NCBI GenBank assembly: GCA_001657325.1
Contig: LWRO01000006.1
Span: forward strand, 186,001 to 250,000
DNA from: Geitlerinema sp. BBD 1991-9
GTDB lineage: Bacteria; Cyanobacteriota; Cyanobacteriia; Cyanobacteriales; Geitlerinemataceae
Direction: 5' to 3'
DNA: 64,000 bases
The position numbers and the translations under genes are program-made. This document shows positions 26,764-35,786 of the stretch, in pieces. The notes beneath the pieces are model-generated. The model had not been told where the DNA came from. It saw only the letters and a list, made by a program, of their open reading frames with translations, and did not search any database. The first letter of the stretch is position 1. Each line of letters begins with the position of its first letter.

Positions 26764-29700
26764 TTACCAGGGATTGCCAATCAACGTAAACGCCGACCAA
26801 TAATAAGGATGGTCGAAGGTTTTATCCGAAATTTTCTGAGCGAGTTCTGGTGGAAGTGGAACCGTTCCCGACGAGACGAACAATTGACTATTTTCAATTC
26901 GCACTCGTTCTTCTAACAGTCCTAACTGCGTTTGACGTAACGCTTCAGCTTTAATCGGCGCAGTTTGTAATTGCGAATAAAACTCCGTCATCAACCCCAA
27001 CGTTCCATCGTCGCTCACATACCAAAAACTTCCCAACGCCGTTTTAACACCCGCCGCAACCGCTAACCCTGCAAATCCCAATTCTGCTTCCGCACTTCCC
27101 ACCGCCGTTCGACAAGCACTCAACACCAACAATTCCACGGGAGGCTGACTCCAATTCAGCGTCCGAATTTGGTCGAGATGCAACCTCGTATCCCAAAGTT
27201 GAATGTAAGAATTCCCCGCTTGTCCTTCTAAAAATTCCCCGTGAGTTGCCAGGTGAACGATACCGTAAGGCGTTGCATCTCGCCGCGATCGAAGGTTATC
27301 TAACGTAAACGCTTCGTTCAAAAATCCCTCACCCGACCACAATCGATCGACAATAGTTGTAATTTCCGTCGGAACCGCCGGAAGTGGACTCAACTGCGTT
27401 TCCGGAGCAAATTCCGACGAACCCATAGCTAACACTTGTAAATTGCGTAGATTGACGTGTTCCGTACTCGTCAAACTCAAACTCGGCATCAATCCCACGC
27501 TATAGGATTCGATGAGAAACCCCTCTCCATCGTGTAACGCAGCAATGGGAAGCGTTCGCAGTCCCTCGTCCATAATAAAAGAAAGATTCTCAATTCCCCG
27601 ATCTCGTAACATCCCTTCTAACGGACGAATCAGCCATTCGTATAACTGTTGTGCTTCGACTAAATATCGATTGCTGCGACGCAACCGAGGGTTGGTCAGA
27701 TCGGCGCGAAAATTCCTCGCAACATCGACAATTTCTCCTCGCGTCACCTTGGGAATCGGAACGCGAAACGGTTTTCCGTCCACCATCACCAAAACGACCT
27801 CGATAACATCGTCGTTCGGATCGGTTTCCAAGCGAATAATTCGATCTTTAAGATGCTTGGGTTCCCACACTGAGGAAACGAACTGAACGTAAATCAACGC
27901 CGGTGTAATTCCCGTCAGTCGTTCGATCTGCGACAAGACTTGTTGCGTTTTTTCCAAACTCACCGCCGGAACTGGCTCGAGTCCAAAGTATTCGGTATAG
28001 TTTGCCGTATAACGAGTTTCCGAAGCCGCCACTTCGACTTCCACGGGAATCAGAGAAGGTGGATCGAGCGGAATACTTTGCATCCGAGAAATGTCCGCTT
28101 CCGCCGTCGTCGTATCGATCGAAGTCGACGACTGACCCGATTGAGCTTGCGGTGTGATAATCGAAATATTCCCCCGAACGAACGTTCCCGACGGTGCGGT
28201 AAACGTCGGATCGATCGAATCGGTTTCCGTCGTCAAATTCCCGATCGTCCCGTTCGTCGTTGCATCTCCCACCACGAACGACGCAGTATCGTCCGTCAGT
28301 TCCACCCGAATCGAACCTCCCGACGACGTCGCGATCGAACTCGTCGTACTTCCCACCAACCCCGACGCGACAAAATCCGTCACCCGCAACTGACGGTGAA
28401 GCAGATCGATCGAACCGCCATCGGACACCCCTCTCGCATCGATCGACTCGATCTCAGCATCTCCTTGCGATTCGACTTGAATCTCACCACCGACGCCGCC
28501 TAACCCTTCCGCATCCACATCGCCGAGACTCAAACGATCCCCCGAAAAAATATCGATCGATCCCCCATCGATTCCCGTCGCCACGACATTGTCCGCCACC
28601 AGAGAACCGTCACTCGACACCGAGATCGGCGCACCCCCCGAAAACAGCGTTCCCGCTGTCACGTCGCCATCCGCCGCGATCGAAATTTCTCCCCCCACGT
28701 CCAACCCCGCCGTATTGACGTTTCCCACCTCGATCGAACCCACAGCTTCCAAAATCGCCACCCCACCTTCCACCTGACTCGTCCCCGCATCCACATCTCC
28801 CACCGCAATACTCCCCGGTGTCGTTGGCGAATCCGACAGCGTAAACTCAGGGGTGGCTCCCGTCGGACTCGACACCGCAACCCCCGCTCGTAAAATCAAA
28901 CTGGGACGTGTCGTCAGCAGATCTAAATCCGGATCGTTGGGAAAACTCGAACTCAGCGTCGTATCCGGTTCCGTAATCGTAATATTTCCCCCCGAAATAC
29001 TGCCTCCCGCCTCAATTTTCAACGCCGCACCCGTATAATCGTCGAAGGATACGTCACCCACAGCCAAAATAATCGGATCGAACAGACTTTGCAGCGTCCC
29101 CACCACTTGAAAATCGCCACCGCTGAGAAAGTGGGAATCCGCCGAAACGAGTCCGTTGCTGAGTAAACGCAAATCCCCACCGCTGACGAACGGGATCGGA
29201 TCGAGGGTGTTTAAGGCTAGAATGTCAACGGTTCGATCGCCCCAAATTTGCAGCGTTCCTCCGGTTTGAAGTTGCAACGGTGCATCCGTTCGATCGCGCA
29301 ACCGAACCGTCTCCCCCGCCACCGTTAAATCTCCCAAAACCCGAACCGTACTGGCTTCGATCGTCGCCGTTCCTCCTGCAATCTGCGCCGTTTCCGCCGC
29401 CACTCGCGCATCTCGCAACGTGACTTCTCCCCCACCCGTCAGCAACGCCGGAAGCATTAACGGTGTCACCGACGAAGCCGAAGCGGGAACCTCCAAACTC
29501 AGCAAAAATCCCGGTTGAGTCAACCGAACCCAGTTTCCTCCCGACACCGCCGTGACGAGGATTTGTCCCCCAGACAAACCGTTCGTCGCCGTCACCGTTT
29601 CCCCCAGCAATCCCAGGGTTTCCCCTGGCGAAACGGCGAGATCGGCGAAACTGACGATTTCCCCAGAACCTTGGAAGCGAAAGGCGTTTGGCGTTCCGAC

Positions 29701-30177
29701 TAAGGCGGCGTAATCCGGCGTTCCCGTACTGTCGAACCATCCCCCATCGAAGCCAATTCCCGAGGCGGTGGTGGCGAAGAAAGAGGCGGGAAGGTTCAGT
29801 TGTGCGTCCGATCCGAACAGAATTCCCGCCGGATTGAGGAGAAACAGGTTGGCGTTGCTTCCCGAGAGTTGTAGAATCCCGTTGATTTGGGAGGGATCGC
29901 CGCCGACGATGCGTCCGAGGACGTTTTGAATGTCTGGTGAGGTGAGGAAGTTAGCGGTTTCTCCAGTTTCGAGATCGAGTCGATCGAAACTGTGAAAGAG
30001 GTTTTGTCCGTCGCTCGATCGACTTCCCCCGTCGATATCGTATCGATCTCCGTTGGGGGTGACTCGGGTATCGGTACCATCAGCGGCGGGAACGACAGAC
30101 TGACTGTATCCCGGTTGTCGCCACGCCAGCAACCCGCACAGGGACAGGGTTAGGGAGAAAAGAAGACGGTTCGTCAC
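26764..30177 (-). CDS. Two-partner-secretion exoprotein fused to CHAT caspase-like domain
   Basis: A signal peptide (TNRLLFSLTLSLCGLLAWRQ) leads into a TPS/haemagglutination-activity domain: VTPNGDRYDIDGGS, QNLFHSFDRLDLETGETANF, NANLFLLNPAGILFG, then a beta-helix with GG-rich repeats to about residue 690. The C-terminal 300 residues are a CHAT protease-like domain: LPIAALHDGEGFLIE, HLATH979GEF and LVLSAC1022RTAVG as the His-Cys dyad, ending YYWSAFTLIGNPW. GTG 30177 is chosen because GGGAG lies 9 bases upstream; ATG 30213 would add 12 residues. TPS exoproteins cross the outer membrane through a TpsB pore, not found here. The gene heads a minus-strand unit with the glycosyltransferases. Confidence 0.9.
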   Translation of the reverse strand: MTNRLLFSLTLSLCGLLAWRQPGYSQSVVPAADGTDTRVTPNGDRYDIDGGSRSSDGQNLFHSFDRLDLETGETANFLTSPDIQNVLGRIVGGDPSQINGILQLSGSNANLFLLNPAGILFGSDAQLNLPASFFATTASGIGFDGGWFDSTGTPDYAALVGTPNAFRFQGSGEIVSFADLAVSPGETLGLLGETVTATNGLSGGQILVTAVSGGNWVRLTQPGFLLSLEVPASASSVTPLMLPALLTGGGEVTLRDARVAAETAQIAGGTATIEASTVRVLGDLTVAGETVRLRDRTDAPLQLQTGGTLQIWGDRTVDILALNTLDPIPFVSGGDLRLLSNGLVSADSHFLSGGDFQVVGTLQSLFDPIILAVGDVSFDDYTGAALKIEAGGSISGGNITITEPDTTLSSSFPNDPDLDLLTTRPSLILRAGVAVSSPTGATPEFTLSDSPTTPGSIAVGDVDAGTSQVEGGVAILEAVGSIEVGNVNTAGLDVGGEISIAADGDVTAGTLFSGGAPISVSSDGSLVADNVVATGIDGGSIDIFSGDRLSLGDVDAEGLGGVGGEIQVESQGDAEIESIDARGVSDGGSIDLLHRQLRVTDFVASGLVGSTTSSIATSSGGSIRVELTDDTASFVVGDATTNGTIGNLTTETDSIDPTFTAPSGTFVRGNISIITPQAQSGQSSTSIDTTTAEADISRMQSIPLDPPSLIPVEVEVAASETRYTANYTEYFGLEPVPAVSLEKTQQVLSQIERLTGITPALIYVQFVSSVWEPKHLKDRIIRLETDPNDDVIEVVLVMVDGKPFRVPIPKVTRGEIVDVARNFRADLTNPRLRRSNRYLVEAQQLYEWLIRPLEGMLRDRGIENLSFIMDEGLRTLPIAALHDGEGFLIESYSVGLMPSLSLTSTEHVNLRNLQVLAMGSSEFAPETQLSPLPAVPTEITTIVDRLWSGEGFLNEAFTLDNLRSRRDATPYGIVHLATHGEFLEGQAGNSYIQLWDTRLHLDQIRTLNWSQPPVELLVLSACRTAVGSAEAELGFAGLAVAAGVKTALGSFWYVSDDGTLGLMTEFYSQLQTAPIKAEALRQTQLGLLEERVRIENSQLFVSSGTVPLPPELAQKISDKTFDHPYYWSAFTLIGNPW

Positions 30178-30556
30178 GAGGTTTACTCCCGTTCGATCGG
30201 TTCGCCACCCCATCAGATCGAGATTCTAGGGGGTTTGTCAATGTTGTACCACGGGCGTTTCCCTGAAAACGTCACATTTTATAAAAAAATTGCGTATCGG
30301 GGGAGATCGATCGAGATTTGGTAAGTCTTGAAATTGAGACGATTTGAATAGATTGTTTTTAACCACTAACTTCAAGTCTAAAAAGCATAAACTATTGATT
30401 TAATGTGTCGAGTAATTCAAATTTTTAAAATACATTTTTGAGCGTTTTAGTTCATTCTATTTTTAATCTAGATCGATCCAATAAAAACTCAATTTAAACT
30501 CAAAAATATCTTAAAAATTTTGACCAAAATAGACTAAATTTCGTCAATAGTTGGCA
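30178..30556. other. A+T-rich intergenic region
   Basis: No gene was seen. It should hold the promoter of the TPS-CHAT operon and the 3' end of the ATPase transcript. Confidence 0.5.
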
Positions 30557-32281
30557 TTAATTTTCTTGTTTTAAAAAATCGAACACTCTCAACGTTCGCA
30601 AGCGATTCAACGCAGCAGCCAACTCAAAGCGTCGAAACTGAGCGAGATCGCCTTGAGGAAACGGCGACAAAACATCCAAACCCTGTTGCTCGACATCAGA
30701 CATAATAAAATCCAGTAATTCCACCAACGTTCGGCGGCCGTCCGCATATTCTTGCTTGAGATAAACCATCGCTTCAGCGATCGATCTCAACTGTCCCGCA
30801 TCGACAATTTGTTCCACCGCCGACAAATCGATATCGCTCGTTCCAAACGCAATTTCGTCGATATCGCGAACTTGCCATTTTACCGATCGTTTCCCACGAC
30901 TGGGATCGAGACTGTCCGGATCGATCGATCGCGATCGAATCTCGCCAAATCCCGTTCCCCCTTCCGGTTGTCGTCCCGTCGCGAATTCCGCCGCAATCTG
31001 ACGAACCTCCTGCGTCACGTCACTGGGGTGAAACTCCGTCATCGCGATCGCCGTATCCGCCACGTCAAAATAATCGCCACTTCCCCCCATCACCAAAATC
31101 GACGAAACCCCCCGTTCCTCAAAAAGCTGACGAACGCGATCGATAAACGGCGTAATCGGTTCTTTCTCCTTGGCGATCAACTGCTGCATCCGTCGATCTC
31201 GAATCGTGAAGTTCGTCGCCGACGTATCTTCATCGATCAGTAATACCTTCGCACCCACTTCCAACGCCTCGACGATGTTCGCCGCTTGCGAAGTGCTTCC
31301 ACTCGCGTTTTCCGTTGAAAACGACGTGGTGGGTTGACCTTGAGGGAGGTTGTTAATAAACGCTGAAATGTCCACCCCGACAACGTAGCGGCCGTCTTCT
31401 GCGCGAATTTTAACCGCTGTGGGATCGGTCACGACAAATTCTCGACCGTCGCCAGGAACGTGGTTGTAAACCCCCAGTTCGATCGATTTCAACAGCGTTG
31501 ATTTCCCGTGATACCCACCCCCGAAGATCGGTGTTACTCCTTTCGGAATTCCCATTCCCGAGATGGCGCCGCCGTTGGGTCGATCGAACGTCACCCGCAG
31601 CGAATCCGGCGATGAAAAGGGAACGGCGTTTTTGAGTAAGGGTCGATCGTCCACCCCACTGCGACGGGGTAAAATCGCACCGTCCGCAACGAACGCCACT
31701 AAATCCCGTTCGTTCAGTTTCGATCGAAGCCAATCCGCATCCTCGATCGTTTCCACGTGGCGGCGAATCGCCTCTGAGTCGAGATAGGTGTAAACCAAGG
31801 CGCGATCGACCAACTTCGGAATGTCTTCGCACAGCATATACGCCGCCTGTCGTCCGAGGATACTCCGTCCCCGGGCCGGAAGTCCCACGACAAACCGCAG
31901 TTCGACCCAATCCTTATTAATACGGGCCGAGGTTCGATCGAGAACCTCCTGTCCCATGCGACAAACCGCGATCGATCCGCTTTTCCCAGTTCCCCGACTT
32001 TGACTGACTTGGCGACATCCTCGATCGAACTGTCGCGTTAAATAATCCCGCAACGCGACGCTCCGCGATGGCGTATCGTAGAGATCGCCGGGAAACCCCG
32101 CCACCGATTGGGGAACGCGCACCCGAAGCTTACTCGGTGCGGCAAACGGATCGCCCTGAACGTAGTCGATAATGAGGGTGAAATTGGGAAACTCGTACCG
32201 TCCTTGAATGTCTTTGTAGGCTTTGTAGCCTCGGTTGTCGAGATCGAGGAGAAGGTCGTAGAGCGTCTCAGAATCGGTCAT
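30557..32281 (-). CDS. ABC-class ATPase domain protein (PF09818/MRB1590-like)
   Basis: The 574-residue protein matches the predicted ABC-class ATPase family: LRVRVPQSVAGFP, DYLTRQFDR, ARGRSILGRQAAYML, GMGIPKGVTPIFGGGYHGKSTLLKSIELGVYNH (Walker A), KVLLIDEDTSATNFTIRD (Walker B), and SILVMGGSGDYFDVADTAI. The family includes MRB1590, an RNA-binding editing ATPase of trypanosomes; bacterial roles are unknown. The frame to 32368 overlaps the divergent M28 gene's leader, so ATG 32281 is chosen. Soluble; nucleic-acid-linked work is only suggested by homology. Confidence 0.88.
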   Translation of the reverse strand: MTDSETLYDLLLDLDNRGYKAYKDIQGRYEFPNFTLIIDYVQGDPFAAPSKLRVRVPQSVAGFPGDLYDTPSRSVALRDYLTRQFDRGCRQVSQSRGTGKSGSIAVCRMGQEVLDRTSARINKDWVELRFVVGLPARGRSILGRQAAYMLCEDIPKLVDRALVYTYLDSEAIRRHVETIEDADWLRSKLNERDLVAFVADGAILPRRSGVDDRPLLKNAVPFSSPDSLRVTFDRPNGGAISGMGIPKGVTPIFGGGYHGKSTLLKSIELGVYNHVPGDGREFVVTDPTAVKIRAEDGRYVVGVDISAFINNLPQGQPTTSFSTENASGSTSQAANIVEALEVGAKVLLIDEDTSATNFTIRDRRMQQLIAKEKEPITPFIDRVRQLFEERGVSSILVMGGSGDYFDVADTAIAMTEFHPSDVTQEVRQIAAEFATGRQPEGGTGFGEIRSRSIDPDSLDPSRGKRSVKWQVRDIDEIAFGTSDIDLSAVEQIVDAGQLRSIAEAMVYLKQEYADGRRTLVELLDFIMSDVEQQGLDVLSPFPQGDLAQFRRFELAAALNRLRTLRVFDFLKQEN

Positions 32282-32368
32282 GGTCGTTCCGTAGGTCGTA
32301 GCGGTGTTCTCGGGTTGCGTTTTCAGCGCAACGTTTGACGAGCAATCCTTAGATTTACCATACGACAA

Positions 32369-33238
32369 ATGTCGGACGACTTAACACAACGACTTCGAGC
32401 ACACCTTCAAGAAATCGTTCGTCCTCGCGATCCCTATCTCGCCACCCAGGGACATTTTTACGTTCGAGAATACATTCGATCGAACTTCCAAAACTGGGGA
32501 ACCACGAACGTCGATCGATTTGAGATGGCGAAACCACCCTACGAAAATCTAATTTTACGAGTTCCGCCTCGCGAACCGACCTCGCGTCCTCCCATCCTCA
32601 TCGGCGCACACTACGATGCAGTTCCCGGTTCTCCCGGTGCAGACGACAACGCAAGCGGCGTCGCCGTTTTACTGGAACTGGCGAGATCGATCGCCGCCGA
32701 ACCCCTTCGCTATCCCGTACAGTTCGCCGCGTTCGACTTAGAAGAAATCGTGGTGGCGAACGGCGAAGCCTTGGGATTGCGGGGAAGTTCTCACTACGCG
32801 ATGCAGTTGCGCCGACAAAACCAACCGTTGCGATTGATGGTGGCGTTGGAAATGTTGGGATATTGTACCGACAAACCCGGTTCCCAAAACTATCCGTCAG
32901 GGTTGCAGTATTTTTATCCCGATCGCGGAAACTTTATTGCATTGGTGGGAAACCTTCGATCGATCCGCGATTTATGGGGATTGAGTCGTCAAATCCGCCA
33001 CGAGATCCCTTGTGAATGGCTTCCCGTTCCCAACCTGGGAAAACCCGTTCCCGACACCCGCCGCAGCGACCACGCACCGTTTTGGGATAACGGCTACAAT
33101 GCAGTCATGGTCACAGATACGGCGAATTTACGAAATCCAAATTATCACCAAGCCAGCGATTCGATCGATACCTTGAATTTAGCGTTTCTCGCGAAGGTCT
33201 GTCGGGGGTTAGAACGGGCTGTTCGATCGATTTCTTAA
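32369..33238 (+). CDS. M28 family zinc aminopeptidase
   Basis: The 289-residue protein carries the M28 metal site: GAHYDAVPGSPGADDNASG (His and bridging Asp), AAFDLEE (catalytic and metal Glu), ALEMLGY and NYHQASDSIDTL (final His). There is no signal peptide, so it is likely cytoplasmic. Two zinc ions would hydrolyse N-terminal peptide bonds. It is divergent from the ATPase gene with 87 bases between starts. Confidence 0.92.
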   Translation: MSDDLTQRLRAHLQEIVRPRDPYLATQGHFYVREYIRSNFQNWGTTNVDRFEMAKPPYENLILRVPPREPTSRPPILIGAHYDAVPGSPGADDNASGVAVLLELARSIAAEPLRYPVQFAAFDLEEIVVANGEALGLRGSSHYAMQLRRQNQPLRLMVALEMLGYCTDKPGSQNYPSGLQYFYPDRGNFIALVGNLRSIRDLWGLSRQIRHEIPCEWLPVPNLGKPVPDTRRSDHAPFWDNGYNAVMVTDTANLRNPNYHQASDSIDTLNLAFLAKVCRGLERAVRSIS

Positions 33239-33406
33239 CATTAAAAATCCGCACCACTCCGTCTTTCGATCGGTTAAAAATGGATTGAATAAAGTCAGCG
33301 AACTCTTTTGCACGGCCGAGCAGTTAAAGCTCAGGGGGAATGTGGAGTAGGCTGGGGGAGATCTGTCTTTTCACCTTTGACGTTCGCCTTAAATCTCCTA
33401 AATCCC

Positions 33407-34261
33407 ATGTTATCGATCGTTGCCATGATTAGCGCTTGCCTTGGAGGTGCCTATACCGGCTGGTGGTTGGCCCGGCGGGGCGTGACAGCTGAAAACGCTT
33501 TGAAACGATACCAACGACAAGTGTACTGGGGTGGCTCAGTTTTACTGGGACTGGTCGCGTTTGCGGTTGTCGTGTTTCGGGTGGGGGAGCGGGAAGCCGG
33601 GTTGCCCGATTTTCTCCTACTGTATTCGGCTGCTTACTTTCTTCCTGCCATATTGCTCCTCTGTTGCTTTTGTCTGGGCTTCATAGTGCTGTTAGAAAGA
33701 CCGGGGTGGAGAGATCCGAGACGCTTGCAACCGTTACTCTTGTTTGTGGCCGTAAGTGGTATTGGACTTGCATTTCTGATTTACCAAGCTTTACCCATCA
33801 CGCCTCTGATTCGATCTCCGCAAATTCTGGAAGGCGTGGTGTTACAAACCACGCCCTATAGTTGCTCTGCTGCTGCGATTGCAACGTTGGATCGCCGTAT
33901 CCATCCCAGCCGACAAACGACTGAATTAGAGGTGGCTCAGCTTGCAGGAACGACACGGCAAGGAACCAATACCTTGGGAGAAATTCGGGCGATGGAAGCT
34001 TTGGGGTTAGCCCCCCAATTTCAGCGCAATCTGACGCTACAAGATTCGATCGAGCGTCAGCAAATGGCGGTGTTACACGTGATGGAATCGGTGGGGGGGA
34101 CTCACATCGTTCATGCAATTGCTTTGTTAGATATTGATGTCGATCGGGAAATGGTGACAATAGCAAATCCTTTATATGGGAAGCAGATGAAGACATTTAA
34201 AGAGATGGAGGGCTATTGGTTGGGAGAAGCTATTTTTGTAACCGTTTCACCGAATTCTTAA
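33407..34261 (+). CDS. Four-helix membrane protein with C-terminal C39-like peptidase domain
   Basis: From ATG 33407 the product is 284 residues. Four hydrophobic helices fill residues 1-145 (SIVAMISACLGGAYTGWWLA, GGSVLLGLVAFAVVVF, LPAILLLCCFCLGFIVLL, LLLFVAVSGIGLAFLIYQAL). The rest resembles peptidase C39: GVVLQTTPYSCSAAAIATL with the nucleophile Cys, GTNTLGEIRAMEALGL, GGTHIVHAIALLDID with the His, and IANPLYGK. The Cys is followed by Ser where the family usually has Gly. C39 domains normally cleave double-glycine leaders at the front of ABC exporters; here the order is membrane part first and no ATPase. A TTG frame start at 33308 is rejected. Confidence 0.78.
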   Translation: MLSIVAMISACLGGAYTGWWLARRGVTAENALKRYQRQVYWGGSVLLGLVAFAVVVFRVGEREAGLPDFLLLYSAAYFLPAILLLCCFCLGFIVLLERPGWRDPRRLQPLLLFVAVSGIGLAFLIYQALPITPLIRSPQILEGVVLQTTPYSCSAAAIATLDRRIHPSRQTTELEVAQLAGTTRQGTNTLGEIRAMEALGLAPQFQRNLTLQDSIERQQMAVLHVMESVGGTHIVHAIALLDIDVDREMVTIANPLYGKQMKTFKEMEGYWLGEAIFVTVSPNS

Positions 34262-34891
34262 AAAAATGGAGGTAAAAAATTAACGAAACTCGATATTACT
34301 CACGTTACTGGGATATTTTATCGAGTCGTCGCTCTATCTTACTTTTACTCTTTTATCCTTCCTTCCTGTCCTCTTAGCTTCCGCTCCTTGTCTTTTCTTC
34401 ACAGATACTCTATCGGTACACTAGAGTAGCGGTACAAAAGTGCTTAGTGCGTTACGCGAAAATCTCATTAACTGGATTTCTCACCCATTTTCCGTCCGCA
34501 TAACACACCCTAACATTACTTCCGTACTAGCGCTCTAGGTACAACCCTGAAGCTTAAAATCGGCTAAGCTCAATCAAACAACTTGACTCAAATCGTGAAG
34601 AGGTAACCATTACAGCTCCCCTTTTTTCTTTTGCTGCCAATCTGGCGATTCAGTTCAAAAACAATTTGTTTTTTGAGATACCCCTACGATCGGGAGTTTG
34701 ACGGTTGGTAAAGAACTCAAGCTTGGGACTTTCCCTCACTTTCATCCCTCACAAATTGCGAGGTGAATGAGTTCGAGCAGCTCGAAATTGCCGATTTCGT
34801 GCTGCCAATCGATCGACTGGCTCGCAACTTGCAAGGTCGTGACAATTCTTAATTGTCAACACGGACAAAAGCAGTAAATGAGGAAAGAGAG
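34262..34891. other. Gene-free stretch
   Basis: No complete gene. A short frame at 34761-34850 (NEFEQLEIADFVLPIDRL...) looks coding-like but lacks a start and may be a remnant. An imperfect inverted repeat lies at 34447-34508. Confidence 0.4.
34447..34508. repeat. Imperfect inverted repeat GTGCGTTACGCG / CGCATAACACAC
   Basis: Twelve-base arms with two mismatches flank a 38-base spacer. The GTGCGTTACGCG word recurs in intergenic repeats of other cyanobacteria. Confidence 0.5.
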
Positions 34892-35446
34892 ATGGATGCA
34901 ACGATCGAACTCCAAAGCGAACGAGGCGTTGACTATATCCGACTACGCAACCTCCTAGCTGCAGGCAGGTGGAAAGAAGCTGACGAGGAAACGTTCCGGG
35001 TTATGCTTCAAGCTGCCAACCGTAAGGAGGAAGAAGGGTTGGACGTAGAAGATATCGATCGATTTCCCTGTACTGACCTGCTGACGATCGATCGACTTTG
35101 GGTCGAGTACAGTCAAGGAAAATTCGGTTTCAGCGTCCAGAAGAAGATTTATCAAAGTCTGGGAGGCACGAGAGAGTACGATTCTCAAATCTGGAAAGCC
35201 TTTGGCGACCGTGTGGGTTGGCGTGTCGGGATGGAGGAATGGTTGTATTACGAGGGGATTACCTTTGACCTCAAAGCCAAAGTCGGACACCTTCCTGTTG
35301 GGGTATGGCGGCATTTGTGGAGTCTCGATTTGGAAAATGTTTATTTATGGGAAGTCTGGGGATGGCTGGGAAATATAGTTGTCGGTGTCTCTTCTTTCGC
35401 GTCGAGACTCGTGGAGTGTAGTCTAAACGGGCGACAGAATTTTTAA
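34892..35446 (+). CDS. Stand-alone GUN4 domain protein
   Basis: The 184-residue protein is a GUN4 domain: GVDYIRLRNLLAAGRWKEAD, ETFRVMLQAANR, FPCTDLLTIDRLWVEYSQGKFGFSVQKKIY, WKAFGDRVGWR, TFDLKAKVGHLPV, and a Cys near the end. GUN4 proper binds protoporphyrins and helps Mg-chelatase; cyanobacteria carry several extra copies often fused to kinase or other regulatory domains. Here there is no partner domain. AGGAAAGAGAG precedes ATG 34892. It stands alone between non-coding stretches. Confidence 0.88.
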   Translation: MDATIELQSERGVDYIRLRNLLAAGRWKEADEETFRVMLQAANRKEEEGLDVEDIDRFPCTDLLTIDRLWVEYSQGKFGFSVQKKIYQSLGGTREYDSQIWKAFGDRVGWRVGMEEWLYYEGITFDLKAKVGHLPVGVWRHLWSLDLENVYLWEVWGWLGNIVVGVSSFASRLVECSLNGRQNF

Positions 35447-35786
35447 AGATTCGCGACGGACTCGTTTTCCACGAACTCAAGCCGGTTCTTCGTGGCCTGG
35501 CACTGCAGACACCTCCGTCAGCAGGTGCAAACGTTGCGAAGTATAGAATTTAGATCTTAAAAATTTCGAGTCTTCTGGGTTCACGGTGATAAGCTAATTT
35601 TATCCTAGGCAAAACCCTGACGGTCGGGGCGTCATGGCAATGCGCCCCGACCCAATTTTGTATTCAAAACAACAAATTACACCGTAATACCAGAAGACCC
35701 AAAATTTCCCTTGTCTTTTGTCTAAGTTCGGGCTTGCTGCGATCGGTCTTTGAGCTTTACACCCTGCAGTTCGATCGATTAAAACA
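35447..35786. other. Non-coding stretch with MITE-like element
   Basis: Apart from the repeat element at 35561-35708, nothing was recognised. A short open frame right after the GUN4 stop has no start. Confidence 0.5.
35561..35708. mobile_element. MITE-like element (copy B) with internal hairpin
   Basis: Left end AAATTTCGAGTCTTCTGG and the reverse complement of the right end AAATTTTGGGTCTTCTGG match at 16 of 18 positions, and similarity continues through ACGGTG-TAA. The interior holds a perfect 10-bp stem GGTCGGGGCG/CGCCCCGACC with the loop TCATGGCAATG at 35622-35652. About 148 bp and no coding content: size and structure of a miniature inverted-repeat element. A related diverged copy is at 9822-9938. 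Confidence 0.65.

Noticed and set aside
34761-34850. A coding-like fragment ending before the GUN4 gene
   Set aside because: No start codon context or family match; too short to call a pseudogene.
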